This document shows positions 35,804-46,489 of a stretch of 64,000 bases of DNA, piece by piece. The notes under the pieces are model-generated. The model saw only the letters and a program-made list of their open reading frames with translations. It was not told the DNA's origin and ran no database searches. This DNA comes from Spongilla lacustris (taxonomy: Eukaryota > Porifera > Demospongiae > Spongillida > Spongillidae). The position numbers and the translations under genes were made by a program. Location: the NCBI GenBank assembly GCA_949361645.1, contig OX442427.1:8474239-8538238 (forward strand). Direction: 5' to 3'. Within the stretch, counting starts at the first letter, position 1. Every line of letters begins with the position of its first letter.

Positions 35804-36522
35804 AAGTGTGGAAGTCACAATTGAGTGAGGGAGTCATTTGTTTTTGATGTAGGCAAGCCTGTTGACGAACCCAGTGATGTGGCTATGTCTCTTCACGATT
35901 CTCTTTCAAGGATGGCATGCAAGAGGAAGTATTTGATCAAAATTATGGCAGTGAAAGCGCAGCAGACGAAAGCGGGGCAAAGGAGAGGTGTGCTTTATAT
36001 TATCTCTGCTTCAGCTGTAGCGGGTCGTTTGCTAGATCACGCAGGACTCATAACAGAGACAGAAATCATTAGTATGGGAGTTATAGGGATGCAGCCCCCA
36101 TGTCTGGAATAGCCACCCCATCTGCACCAATAGCTGGATCTGCTTATGTCTTAGCAACGATGATGAGCATGTGTGCTGTCATGCTGCCCTGCTTTGCCTT
36201 TGGCTACAGCCTACAAAAGCTATAGGCCTACATGACGGAGGACAAAGATGTCTGTTGCCAATCGATTGCTATAAGCCTACTTGCTGCATGTATGGACCTA
36301 GCTTATCGATTACAGATAGGTCTGTAGACATGTACACCGTGCATTCTTTTAAAAATAAGCTTAACTTAGCAAGCTAGTGCAGTCGGCAACGATCAAGCCA
36401 GATGACCGTGCAATAGGCCCTAATCCACGCTTCGTGGGCCTGGTCTGCACTTTTGGTTGCCTTGGCCGAAACACACCACAAACACAGTCCTCACAGAGCC
36501 CGATTGAAACTAGTTGTAGGCT

Positions 36523-36747
36523 TCAAGTTCCCGGGCGATCGATAAAATAGCCAAATTTATTGCCATACTCTATACGCTGCCACAACGACATAGAGTCGCT
36601 GAAACGACGACCATCACCCCTCATGAAAAGGTCATAGCTTGGTGTCAGCCCCACCGACTCCAGTTTTTGTTTGAAACGCTCCTTTCGCTTGAAATCTGCC
36701 AATCCATCACGATTTACCCTACGTCTCAATAATGTTTTGCCCTCCAT
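36523..36747 (-). pseudogene. N-terminal fragment of the element's second gene (YqaJ-associated type)
   Basis: A 74-codon frame starts at the ATG at 36747 with MEGKTLLRRRVNRDGLADFK. It ends in SMSLWQRIEYGNKFGYFIDRPG before a stop. This SLWxxIEYGxxFGYFIxRPG pattern resembles the N-terminus of metazoan transposon-linked proteins that carry a YqaJ-type nuclease domain further on. The resemblance is from memory and no nuclease motif is present here. The break falls where the internal deletion must have joined the two halves. Confidence 0.45.
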
Positions 36748-36805
36748 AAAAATTTCACATGACTCTCACGTGACGCGCGGGTTCTCACCGAAATCATCTA
36801 TACAC

Positions 36806-38060
36806 GTTTCCTGTGCCACGTATACTATCAGCACACAAGTCGCCGTGCCATCAAATAGCTTTATCTACGTCTCCCGTGCCATCTGCAAGCTTCGCACACG
36901 TCTGCCATGCCATGCACAAGCTTCACACACATCTGGAATACCCACACCGTTTAAGCTACTTGTAACCGCACACGTTAATCGAAACGTCAAATTATCCACG
37001 TACATTTGAGACACATTCAATACAATCCTGTGACACCAGAACCCCCCTGCTGTCCACTTGCTGTAAATAGTCTTTCTGTAATTAAACAAAACTTAAGTTT
37101 TGGTAGTGTTGACTATAATTAGCGCACACGTAAACAATAAATTAGTTTTTCGACGACTGTGCAAGCTGCGTTTAGTGTTGTTTGGGTGCTAAGTGGTCCC
37201 CAGCTTGTGAGCGTCAATGAACATGCCTTTGATTAGACTATCCAACTGGCAGCTTGAAGCCTCAACGTATACTGGGGGGTGAGTGATGCATGCACAGACG
37301 GAGCCTATAATTGTGCATAGTCGGTAAGCTTATGTATGTACTGGTGTGCGTAAGTATCGTGTGTATTTGGTTGCAGTAGGGGGAAGCGTGTCCTCAGCCG
37401 TCGTGCCGTGCCATCTACATGCGTGCCCGTATGTGCCTTGCAGTCTATGAGATTCAAACCATGTGTAAGCGTCACAGTCCAAAACACCGTTTTCTCCGTT
37501 TAACTAAGCCATTTACATGCGTGCCCATGCTAGTTCCATAGATGCCATTAGTCCAATGTGTTTTTGATTGGTTGTACATACGACTATGGGTTGTAAGCTT
37601 ATGTGTGTATTGTTGTGCATAGGCATCGTGTGTATATATGTATGTAGTTGGTGTAAGCATGTCCTCAGCCATCCGTGCCGTGCCATCTACATGCGTGCCC
37701 GTGCTAAGCTCGATAGTTGCCATATAGCAATTTATTTGTTGGGTGTTCGTATGCCTATGTGCATTTAACCCAAGTACAAAGTCGGGGTAACCCAGGTACA
37801 AAGTCTGTAGGGTGTCTAAATAATCTATGGTACAACAAAGGTAATAGCCCTCCGTTGAACTAAGCCTATACACTAGTAAGCTTTGCACATGCCTGTTGCT
37901 TTTGTTAAGGTTGTTGTAATAATGAATAGTACTACAATATATAGAGCTGTACATCAGCAGTTATTGCAGCTGCATTATGAGCCTGTAGGGAAAAAAAAAG
38001 ATGGGAGTAAATATTTATTTCGGTGCTTCCTACACACACAATTAAATAAATATGCATCCA
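36806..38060 (+). repeat. Dispersed repeat family, copy 1
   Basis: It contains ATTAGCGCACACGTAAACAA near 37116, two tandem CGTGCCATCTACATGCGTGC blocks (about 37405 and 37680) and AAGTACAAAGTC...CCCAGGTACAAAGTCTG near 37771. The tail is GAGCTGTACATCAGCAG...GCAGCTGCATTATGA followed by an A-run (37990-37998). The same segments recur, in the same order and orientation, at 59.3-60.2 kb and in part at 62.3-63.9 kb. No protein is encoded; the class is unknown. Confidence 0.7.
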
Positions 38061-39382
38061 CAATAATAATAAATAAATAAATGTGAACATTTACGCACTT
38101 ATGTCCAATCTTATCGGAGGTTGATATTCACAACCTCTCATCAAAGTTATAAATTATTTAGTCGGAATTAGTGTTAGTTGCAATTGATTATTAATGATAC
38201 CAATATAGTCCCACCTGTTAAAAATAAAAGAATAAAAACCAATAATGTTAATTTGTCCAGCATATAAAAAGATGGGCTTAGCAAAAATGCACCCTTTTAA
38301 CAGGAACTACAGCTGCACCATATGTCTTGTCCATGGGTTAATATTATCATCTTGCACTGTGACATGGTTATTACCATCGTGTGCTCAGTGGTTCATGCAT
38401 TTGAGTGTAGTGTGCTCCACACATGTTAGTACACTGATGTTGTACTTACACAGGATAAATTAAAGAGTAAACTGGCATATCCAAAATGGCAAAGATTTAT
38501 CCAGCCCGAATGTTATTGCCCTCGAGGTTACCATGTTGTGCACCATATACTTTGATGCACACAGCTCTTACCTATTTTTCCCCTCTCACAACAGGAAGTA
38601 CATCTGCATCCTATGTGTAGGAGTTGCCAAATTGACACGATCTTACAAATGAATCTCACATCTGCTTGAGTCTGTAGCCACCCTGCAAGGCGATGCAGCT
38701 TACATTTTGGGGGCAATGAAGTTGGACAATGCAGATCAGGAGTTTTTTGTTTGAGCATTGCTTATGTTTAAGTGTTGTAAATAAATTTTATTGATCGATT
38801 GCATCATTATACAATCACACTAACATCAAGATACATGCACGTTATTATTTTTAAAAACAATTGATTCATTCTATGGCTTAACATTGGGTTAACAAATGCC
38901 TGCCAGTGGTTGAGCATTCCCTGCTGGTTTTGCTTGCCTTCTGAAATTGTTCCAAATCTTATGGTGGCAACCTCAAAGAACTTTAGTACGTCACTCATCC
39001 CGAGTGGAACATGTGTCACCAATTTTCAAGAGAGTGGACACGTGCCTTATATTAGCTTGCCACCTTCTAAATAACCCTTTACCTAGCAGTTTTGTGCAAT
39101 TGTCTTGTCAAGTAAACAGATACAATTATTACAATGATTTGTTTGTCGACACAGCATTAGTACCAAGAACGTGGCACTAATTCCCCGAACACGTTTATAG
39201 GCTTGACACCAGTGGTTGGTATTATATGAATTCCCTGGGTGCTTCCAGAGTTTTAGCAGATGTATTAAAGACTGTGATGATTCAATATCGTGCAAGTAAA
39301 TACGACAAAAATGATGGCGCACGTTGGATCAATCTCCTGCTCTGCACGGTCGCATTATGTTGCTGTTGTAAGCAGTTTAATT
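38061..39382. other. Non-coding stretch
   Basis: AT-rich, with a (TAA)-type run near 38060. Open frames around 38528-38758 (minus) and 39226-39444 (plus) show no known domain and are not called. Confidence 0.35.
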
Positions 39383-39478
39383 TAATAATAATAATAATAA
39401 TAATAATAATTTCATGTGCATGTAATATACACATAGGCAAGTAATGGCATATATTAGATATGCACTTGTATACTGCCC

Positions 39479-41700
39479 CTAAAATGCGTAGCATTTACAA
39501 AAAATAGATAAATCAACATTGTTCAGCATTAACCTAAACGTTCTTTCTGAGGATGATTTAACAACAGTATCAGGCAGTGAGTTCCAAATCGGTATGATTC
39601 TAACTGAAAAGAAATTTGCACGGTAATTGTGATGTGGTGTTGTTAGAGGACTAAGTTTGATGGAGTTCCCTCTTGTTGTATAAGGTGACAAGTTTATGTG
39701 GAAAAAATCTGATGCATCAAGGTCAACAAGTTTTTTCACTATTTTAAAGCACATAACTAGATCCAAAAACACTCTTCTATACTCCAATGAATGAAATCCA
39801 AGCATAGAAAGCCTATCAGCATAACTAGTCATAGGTATCTTTATTCTTTTAAAGAGTGATCTGGTAAAGTAACGTTGAACTCTTTCAAGAGTTTTAATAT
39901 CTTTTACAAGCCAAGGATTCCATACTGGAGCATTATATTCCAGAATGGGTCTCACATATGAATGAAACACTCGACACAGCGCAGATATATTCAGTGTACG
40001 AAGAGCTTTAAGTAGGAGTGAACACCTTTGAAAAGCCTTAGCAGCAATATATGCACAATGCAAGCTCGGTTTAAAATCAGATGTGATATGTACACCTAGG
40101 TCACGGATATCAAAAACTCTATTCAAAAGCACGCCACCTAGAGAATAAGAGTGACTCGCTGAGTTACGCCCAAAGGATATCACGCTGCACTTCTGAAATG
40201 CAATATTAAGCTGCCAGGTTTGAGACCACACACTAAAATTTAATAAAGATAAAGTCAAAGGTGAAGATGAGTTGGATGAATGAGTAGCATAAAGTTTGGT
40301 ATCATCTGCAAAAATTTTAGCTTGAACTGGTGGCTCTAAACACTCAGGAAGGTCATTGATATAAATGAGGAACAATAGAGGTCCAAGTACTGATCCTTGA
40401 GGAACACCACTGGATACAGGTAGGGACGAAGATAAGGACTGACCAATATAGACTTGCTGTGAACGATTCGTAAGAAAAGAAGATAACCACTTTACCAAGG
40501 AAGAACTAAATCCATAGCATTCCACTTTATGCAGAAGCTTAGTGTGAGATATAGAATCAAACGCTTTAGCAAAGTCTATATACACAGAATCAACCTTATC
40601 GCCAAAATCAGTATGTAGAGTCCATTCATTAAGTGTCATTAACAATTGAGTACAAGTGGAACGCCTGGCAAGAAAGCCAAACTGGTCTTTCGAGATAAGA
40701 CTGTTTGAACGTAGAAAGGTAACCATTGATTCACACACAATAGACTCCATTTCTTTGCAACAAACACTAGTAAGAGAAACTGGACGATAATTGCTGGGTA
40801 ATTTACGCGAACCTTTCTTGAATATAGGACAGACCATCGCCTTTTTCCAACTTAGAGGTATATCCCCATAATCCATAGACAGTCTAAAAAGCCTGGACAA
40901 CGGTATCGCAATACCAGGGGCGACTGATTTTAAAAACCCAGCAGGAAAACCATCTGGTGTTCTAGAGTATTTGGAAGGAAGACGATTTAGGGCACATATA
41001 ACATTATCATAAGTAAATTCAACTTGTTGAGAAACTTGTATACTAGATACCGCAGGATGGAAGATGGGTAGAACACCATTATCAGTTGTAAATACAGAAG
41101 AAAAATAATCATTGAAAACATTGCATTTGTCATAATCCATTGTAGCAAGGGAACCGTCTGACTTCATTAAAGGTGGGATAGACAATGTGTGACAAAGTTT
41201 CATATTCACATATGAATATAGTTTAGATAAATCATTACTGTTGATGACATATGACTCACGATAATCATAAAAGGATTGCACCGCCAGTTCATACTCCTTA
41301 GCAATTTTGTTGTATTTCACTCTATTTTTATGAAACCACTTCTTTTTTAAGAGCAACAATTTACGAATATGTTTTAAACATTTTGGTTTACTAAATAAAA
41401 CGACCCTTCGTAAAGGAACAAACTTTTCAATGCATTCATTTAACTTCATAGATAAAACATCCCAATAAACATCCACCGAACAAGATTGATCAAGCATTTG
41501 CCAATTAACATCCATTAAGAAAGATATCATTGAAGCGTAATCTGCAGCTTTAAAGTCTCTACAATACAAGATGGAGTCTGCGGTATGATGGCAAGGACAT
41601 ACAATCGTGAATTCAACACATGAATGATCGCAAGAGATAACAAAAGGATCAACAACTGAAATATCAAACAATATATTGACATCAGAAAACCATCACAAGG
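39479..41700 (-). pseudogene. LINE ORF2, reverse transcriptase part
   Basis: This part is 730 codons open. It holds WKKAMVCPIFKKGSRKLPSN, YRPVSLTSVCCKEMESI, SKDQFGFLARRSTCTQLL, VDSVYIDFAKAFDSISH (first catalytic Asp), SGVPQGSVLGPLLFLIYIND and AKIFADDTKLYATH (catalytic DD, near 40290-40320). The maturase-like end RVQRYFTRSLFKRI and LGFHSLEYRR follows. The enzyme primes cDNA synthesis at a nick in target DNA. The start is joined to the endonuclease by a one-base shift in a T-run near 41684, after which FSDVNILFDISVVDPF continues the family sequence. The stop TAG is at 39481-39479. Confidence 0.92.
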
Positions 41701-42287
41701 TCGATACAGTGATTTCCCCGAGTAGGGGAATTAACAAGTTGAGTAAGACCATTTTCTAAGACACACGTCAAGAAAAGACTGCTACAAATTGAACCATTAT
41801 TGACAGGGACACTCCAATCAATGTGTGGGTAATTAAAATCGCCAACAACTACAACTTGCATCTTGGAGATGTAATAATTGTCAAGACATGAGCATAAACA
41901 TGAAATATGAGTAACATCATTTGCCATGGAAGGAGGATTATAAATACAAATAAAGCGATACTGTACAGAGGAAAACAACACATCAAAAATGATGCATTCA
42001 AGCCGTTGATAACAAGGTAAAAGATCAATATACTCAATCTTTAACCCATGTTTCACAAAAACTGCAACACCACCAAAATTATCAGGCCTATCTTTGCGTA
42101 TCAATGTATATGCAGAATTACAAAGCAGAAGAGAATCAGTGATATCAGAATAAAGCCATGTTTCAGTAAGAAATATAAGATCAAATTCACAAGTCAAAAG
42201 CAAGATATTTAGGACATTTAATTTGTTACACAATGATCTCGCATTAATCAATTTACACTTCAAATTTCCACTACTTGCCTGCCTGTC
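41682..42287 (-). pseudogene. LINE ORF2, AP-like endonuclease part
   Basis: The frame has KLINARSLCNKLN at the start, then FLTETWL (catalytic E), VVVVGDFNYPHIDW (GDFN motif) and TRGNHCIDLV near the end. These are the APE endonuclease signatures of CR1/Jockey-type LINEs, which nick target DNA. No in-frame ATG precedes the conserved start. The frame runs back directly to the UAG that ends ORF1, with only about eight codons between that stop and the first endonuclease residues. It ends in TGA after VMVF at about 41682. Confidence 0.88.
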
Positions 42288-43124
42288 CTATACATTACCA
42301 CTGCGACCAGATGCTGTTAAATCAGAAGAGTTGGAGTCACGTACTTTACTTTCTCTAACCATCCACTGAGAAACGGGGCCACGCCTATCTATATAATAGC
42401 TCTGACCAGATTCAGTTCTTTTTGTCTGCATGATTTCATAAAGAGTACGAATATGACTACGTTCAGCAGAAGTATGGCTGGGTCGAATAAAAACATTTTT
42501 GAATTTCACCGACTCTTTAAGTATCTTTGCTTTCCGTAGAATCGCAGTTCTCTGATTTGCATTACCCACACGAACTTTGACTAAACGTGGTTTTGCACTA
42601 AGTCCTTCGCTTGACTCCTTCCCAAGTCGGAAGGCATCAATTAGAACAACACTATCTTTGCAAATGGAATCAAAAACTTCTTTAACCGCTGCCTTATCAG
42701 TAACGACGCTACCAGTTTCCTTCACTCCAGAAACAATAACACAAAACTTTTCATCATGGGCTGAAATAGCTTCCTTTACAGCTTTGCTGACATCCACAGG
42801 AGCAACAGTACATGCATTACCCCCTACGGAACTATGTAGAGTCGAAGGCCCAACAGCGCTAGTTTCCGTTTTTGCTACAAACTCAGCAAACTTCTGCTCA
42901 AGTTTTGAAACCCTAAGCGGCAAGTCTTTTAGGGAAGTTTCGCAATTCGGACACGGAGTACAAACTTTTTTTACCACACATAACACGTCATGACTCACGT
43001 TTACAAACGTACTCGAGCATTCCGAATGAAAAAACAACCCGCAGTATGTGCAACACAATCCATTTGGCTTCGTCATATCCACCGTCCTCTTTTCACAGAC
43101 AGAGCACTGTTTACCCGGCGCCAT
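42288..43124 (-). CDS. LINE ORF1 protein with PHD-like zinc finger
   Basis: 278 codons, intact, with the ATG at 43124 (plus-strand CAT at 43122-43124) and UAG at 42290-42288. The N-terminus carries a Cys/His cluster like a PHD finger: C8SVC11, C24 and C27 (LCCTYC), H32 and C35 (FFHSEC), then C54, C57 and C60. A short coiled coil (PLRVSKLEQKFAEFV) follows. The middle has an RRM-like or LINE ORF1 core (FCVIVSGVKETGS...VLIDAFRLGK...RLVKVRVGN) and a basic C-terminal half (FKNVFIRPSHTSAERS). Such ORF1 proteins bind element RNA in ribonucleoprotein particles. Confidence 0.85.
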   Translation of the reverse strand: MAPGKQCSVCEKRTVDMTKPNGLCCTYCGLFFHSECSSTFVNVSHDVLCVVKKVCTPCPNCETSLKDLPLRVSKLEQKFAEFVAKTETSAVGPSTLHSSVGGNACTVAPVDVSKAVKEAISAHDEKFCVIVSGVKETGSVVTDKAAVKEVFDSICKDSVVLIDAFRLGKESSEGLSAKPRLVKVRVGNANQRTAILRKAKILKESVKFKNVFIRPSHTSAERSHIRTLYEIMQTKRTESGQSYYIDRRGPVSQWMVRESKVRDSNSSDLTASGRSGNV

Positions 43125-43885
43125 TTTCGAATAATCCTCGAAATGAGCTTTTAGGGATTTATGCTGGGCTCAATCTCTGTGCATCAGGAGGCAAGTGCAG
43201 GAATCTATCGAGAGTTACGTTAGTAACTCTCATATAGGATTTGATCTCGATTGTGAATATCATTAAAAACGGGACCCGCTTCTAACGGGATTCCTATCGA
43301 TCGGATGGCTTAGCTAGTTGTTGGTATCGAACAAGGAATCAAAAGAGAGCCGTTTTGTGTTTGTTTGATGTCGCATAACCGTGTTGTTCAAGAGAACAAA
43401 AGGGATTCTGTTTTTCCTCGTCCCCAGACGGAACGGCGGCCATTTTCTCCTTCCTTTATTTGTAAAGAACTCGAGATAAGAACTGTTTTAAAGGACGCGA
43501 ATGATGCCAGTACGTTCAGAATTTCAAGCGGCAGTGCCCTTTTGAGTCAGATACTCGTGGATCCTATTGGACCTTAAACTGATAACATAAATACATATGT
43601 TGATAACTTTACTGGGGATAAAACTCGACACTGGAGCTGTTTCAAACAACGTCAGTGGTATCAATAGGTTCAGAATTTCAAGTTATATCCGTACAAGTGA
43701 GTATGTTCATAGGGATTGCTTGTTACAGTAGCTCAGGCTAGAAATGGTGTGTTTCAAGCCATACGGCCATGATAGATGCTGTAAGCCACACCTACATGAG
43801 CTTAAATAGAACTACACGTGAGGCTTGGTGTTCCTGTTCGTAGTTTATATTGTTTGCTTTTGTTAGTGAAGTTGATTTTGTCAAA
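43125..43885. other. LINE leader and non-coding stretch
   Basis: The first part must include the LINE 5' untranslated region. A hairpin GAGAGTTACGTTAGTAACTCTC lies at 43209-43230. No gene is supported; a 70-codon frame at 43365-43577 has no known domain. Confidence 0.4.
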
Positions 43886-44302
43886 ATGCCTTCACGTCAG
43901 CGTAAGGCTAGAGCTAAACGTCGAGTGGAATACCTCCAAAAGCGAGAGGAAATATTGAAGGAATGGTCGTCAGATGAGAGCAAAGAAAAATCACGAGAAT
44001 GATATCATCGGAACCCCGAGCCAAAACTAACCGCTGAGGAAGAACGATATCACCAGAACTCCGATCGAAAGCAAGCCGCTGAGTGAGAAAAATATCACAA
44101 GAACCCCGAGCCAATACTATCTTTAAAGCGGCAACGGTACAATGAAAATAAAGCGGCCATGAACAGTGCAGAACATCGGGACGGTTCCATCGCTTCTCCT
44201 GCGAAAAGAATGCGATTGCAAGAACGACCGACAGATCAACATGCTGCACGAAGCAAATGCCACCACGCAAGGATAATGGACTTAGAAAGATATCTACCAT
44301 AG
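43886..44302 (+). pseudogene. Pseudogene of an RYxxNPE-repeat protein
   Basis: From ATG 43886 the frame encodes MPSRQRKARAKRRVEYLQKR. Imperfect repeats of RYHxNPE type follow (YHRNPEPKL, RYHQNSDRK, KYHKNPEP, RYNENKAA). In-frame TGA codons at 44000-44002 and 44084-44086 and the final TAG at 44300-44302 break it. Basic repeats of this kind occur at the N-terminus of some invertebrate transposon- or helicase-linked proteins, by memory. No downstream catalytic domain was seen. Confidence 0.55.
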
Positions 44303-46489
44303 TACCAATATAAACCCCAAAGGTACATACGTTCGTATTCGACTGAGTGATACAATACGTATTTTGAACATGTACATGCATGCGTGTATTATATTATAAA
44401 CCTTTGTGTTGCTAAGTCACCATGGACATAGTGCCCATATTACCAGGGCAACCTCATCCCTCCATCCTGCACATTCTCTCAGAAGGTTCTATATTCAGCT
44501 ACTGTGTGTAGGAAGGTGTCATCCTACTGACAGCTCAGACATGTGTGGTTCTATCATTGTAGTCATACAATATAATATTTAGTATATAGATGTTACAGCA
44601 AGGTTGATGGGGGATCAAGGCAGATATGGAGGCAGCAAGCCACGTAGTTCTGCAAAAGTCTAATGGCATTCTCCATTTGAAGACCTGTTGAGGTATGCAT
44701 AGGTGTCAATGGCCTGCCTGAGCATGCCATGAAGTTTAGCCCTTCCCACTATTGGGTTCTGCCGGCATAATTTTATTCAATGTTTCTTTGAAGTGCACTG
44801 CGGTGACTGAATATGGCTTCTGTTTACCAAGCATGCTATCTGCTTACATGTATGTCTTTTTCAACACCTCCAAGACTTGATTCTTCCATTCTGTTTTAAC
44901 ATTTTAGAACGCTTCCTAGCTGTGCAGGTCACATGTGTAACTTTGGAAAGGAAAACAAAGGTATGGATATAAAAATCATGACACGCTATTTGACTGGTGT
45001 ACTCCACATATAGAAGAGTACATCTACATGTATGGAAAAGACTGATATGGTCCTCCAGTGGTGCTACAAAAGTGAACGATAAGTGTGTGGTGCTTATCCT
45101 GAAATTGGAAAGAGGATTAGTTTGGCAATGCGATGGCAGTTTAATGAAGGTAGAGTGAGTGGATTTGGTGATGGTGCATATAGCACTTGTCCTGACCAGG
45201 TGGATGTCAGATGTCGAAATGCACCAATTTTGTCTTGGTAATATGGTAGAGTTGGTGATGGTTTAAATGTGGTGTTTAAATTTGTGCTGTGGTCACATAA
45301 GTCATCCTAATGACAGCCCAGACACATTTGATTATAAATGAGGTGGGAGACAAAATTGTGTGTTATCATTGTGGTCATACAATATAATATAATATTTACT
45401 ATAGGTGTTACAGCAAGGCAGATATGGAGGCAGCAAGTCACATAGTTCTGCAGACGTTTAAGGGCATTCTCCATTTGAAGACCTGTTGAGGTATGCATAG
45501 ATGTCAATGGCCTGCCTGAGTATGCCATGAAGTTTAGCCCTTCCCACTATGTGTTGTGCTGTTAGCTGATATGGCTTTAATAGTGTAAAGATGTTGGTGC
45601 AATATCAAGGTAAATGAATGCTGCATCGAGTTGAGTGTATTAGTCATGTTTCTTTATCTACTCTGTAGAGATGTGCGTCAGCGTCTTCTGTCAGTTGCAA
45701 AAATGGTGGTGTGACATTTGGTTCTGAGCCTCTACCAACACCAGAAAAAAATAGCAACTGTATGGAACACCACCAAGATACAGCAGTGGGTCCTACAGCT
45801 ACCAGTCTGCCTCAATGCAATCAGCTACCATGGGAGAGTCACTCGTAAGGGAGCTACCAGCGCCCATATTACCTTATTTCTCCATACACCAGTAATTGGT
45901 ACGCAATGAAGCTACAAGCAGTGAACAGTGTGACATTGGCGCGCGAAAACATTCTTTGTACACATTCCACAGATTGTACATGTATAGGGGGATTAGAAAC
46001 GGAAAACGGAGGCAATATGTCATAACTAATAAATGCATGCCACTCCGTTACGTTCTGGCTTCCAGCTAGGCTATTGTCGTTTTAATGGGCTGCATGTGCT
46101 TCATCATATCGCAGATTTGCATTCGCCATTGTACGTTTACAAAATCACATGCGCCGGCTTAGTTTCTTTGCGATGTTAAAATTTACCATCATCTCTAAAA
46201 GCATGCAGCAAGGTGCATACAACTTTGATGGCTACTAATACTAGCGCACCAATCAAAATAACTGCGAAAAGAATCGCTCTATTACGTCCGCGGGTTAGCA
46301 TTATGGAATACATTTAGATTTACGTATATAAATACCAGCCTATAACATATCTCGCAGTTTACAGAATATAGTACTAACCAAGGAATAAGCAATAAGAATA
46401 AGCTGCTTAGCAACTTCATTGAGTGCACGTTGAACTCTCCGTAGAAATGTATAGCTCACGTGCGCCGATTATACATCAATTATATTCAT
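44303..46489. repeat. Non-coding stretch with a 240-bp direct duplication
   Basis: A segment of about 240 bp at 44522-44757 (TACAGCAAGG...GGCAGATATGGAGGCAGCAAG...CCTTCCCACTAT) recurs at about 45304-45557, roughly 780 bp away, with scattered differences. No gene is recognised from 44303 to the satellite that begins near 46490. Confidence 0.7.

Larger units (their letters stand above)
35541..36798. mobile_element. Deletion derivative of a THAP-type DNA transposon
   Basis: A 23-bp perfect inverted repeat, TGTATAGATGATTTCGGTGA plus GAA, lies at 35533-35555 and 36782-36804. If TATA (or TA) is the target duplication, the element proper is GATGATTTCGG...CCGAAATCATC, 35541-36798. A THAP-domain coding start lies at the left end on the plus strand and a second gene start at the right end on the minus strand, so the genes pointed toward each other. 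The middle that should hold the transposase core is missing. Two inward genes, one with THAP and one YqaJ-associated, recall ISL2EU-type elements; that assignment is from memory and tentative. Confidence 0.65.
39383..43124 (-). mobile_element. CR1/L2-like non-LTR retrotransposon (LINE)
   Basis: The minus strand carries ORF1 with a PHD-like zinc finger, then an APE endonuclease and reverse transcriptase, then a short 3' untranslated part and an ATT-repeat tail (TAA/ATT run at 39383-39412 on the plus strand). This order and the FADDTKLY reverse transcriptase fit the CR1/L2/Jockey group. The 5' end beyond 43124 was not delimited. One frameshift near 41684 separates endonuclease from reverse transcriptase, so the copy is defective but nearly full length. 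Confidence 0.9.
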
